Assembly: GCA_947385505.1 (NCBI GenBank)
Contig: CANDLP010000182.1
Coordinates: 1-5,512, forward strand
Direction of reading: 5' to 3'
Source: an uncultured Clostridia bacterium
GTDB taxonomy: Bacteria; Bacillota; Clostridia; Oscillospirales; Ruminococcaceae
DNA: 5,512 bases
A model generated the notes under the pieces. The model made no database searches. It worked only from the letters and a program-made list of their open reading frames with translations, and was not told where the DNA came from. Shown here in pieces: positions 5,479 to 5,512 of this stretch; the stretch's first letter is position 1; every line of letters begins with the position of its first letter. The translations under genes were made by a program, and so were the position numbers.

Positions 5479-5512
5479 AGATCGGAAGAGCACACGTCTG
5501 AACTCCAGTCAC
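5479..5512. other. Illumina adapter at right contig end (artefact)
   Basis: All 34 bases match, from memory, the TruSeq 3' adapter (AGATCGGAAGAGC through CCAGTCAC), ending exactly where the i7 index would begin. The sequence is library-derived and falsely terminates the uppS reading frame. Confidence 0.98.

Noticed and set aside
1..5512. Novel defence, toxin-antitoxin, CRISPR, phage or biosynthetic system
   Set aside because: All complete genes are recognisable housekeeping genes; there are no spaced direct repeats and no accessory gene cluster.

Overview
The window looks like a metagenome or single-cell assembly contig from an anaerobic Firmicute, most likely class Clostridia. This rests on the gene complement, a short ProRS with a C-terminal cysteine domain, A-rich purine ribosome sites and TGC-TATAAT promoters; the lineage is an inference. 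Both ends carry Illumina library adapter (14-46 and 5479-5512), so genuine genomic sequence spans only about 47-5478.

Layout: at the left edge is the 5' part of an unrecognised minus-strand gene (to about 48). A divergent intergenic region of about 370 bp follows. It holds a minus-strand extended -10 promoter, one or two plus-strand promoters, and a leader of about 190 nt before proS. proS (592-2028) encodes a complete archaeal/eukaryotic-type prolyl-tRNA synthetase. Next comes a 397-bp gene-free stretch dominated by two adjacent inverted repeats. The larger (about 2147-2308) is a long, almost continuous imperfect hairpin with 11-bp perfect termini and a possible TTA target duplication, resembling a MITE or other palindromic repeat. 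A strong promoter follows it and drives hom (2426-3664, homoserine dehydrogenase with an ACT-like tail). After 78 bp comes pyrH (UMP kinase), then frr (ribosome recycling factor, start corrected to 4600). The start of uppS (undecaprenyl diphosphate synthase) overlaps the frr stop by one base and is cut off by the contig end.

Functionally these are housekeeping genes. proS and frr serve translation, pyrH supplies UDP/UTP precursors, uppS makes the lipid carrier for cell-wall synthesis, and hom feeds threonine and methionine synthesis. pyrH-frr-uppS is a widely conserved order, but the usual rpsB-tsf genes are not immediately upstream; hom is there instead. I see no defence system, CRISPR array, toxin-antitoxin pair or phage gene. 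The most interesting non-coding signal is the inverted-repeat element between proS and hom, with the structured proS leader second.
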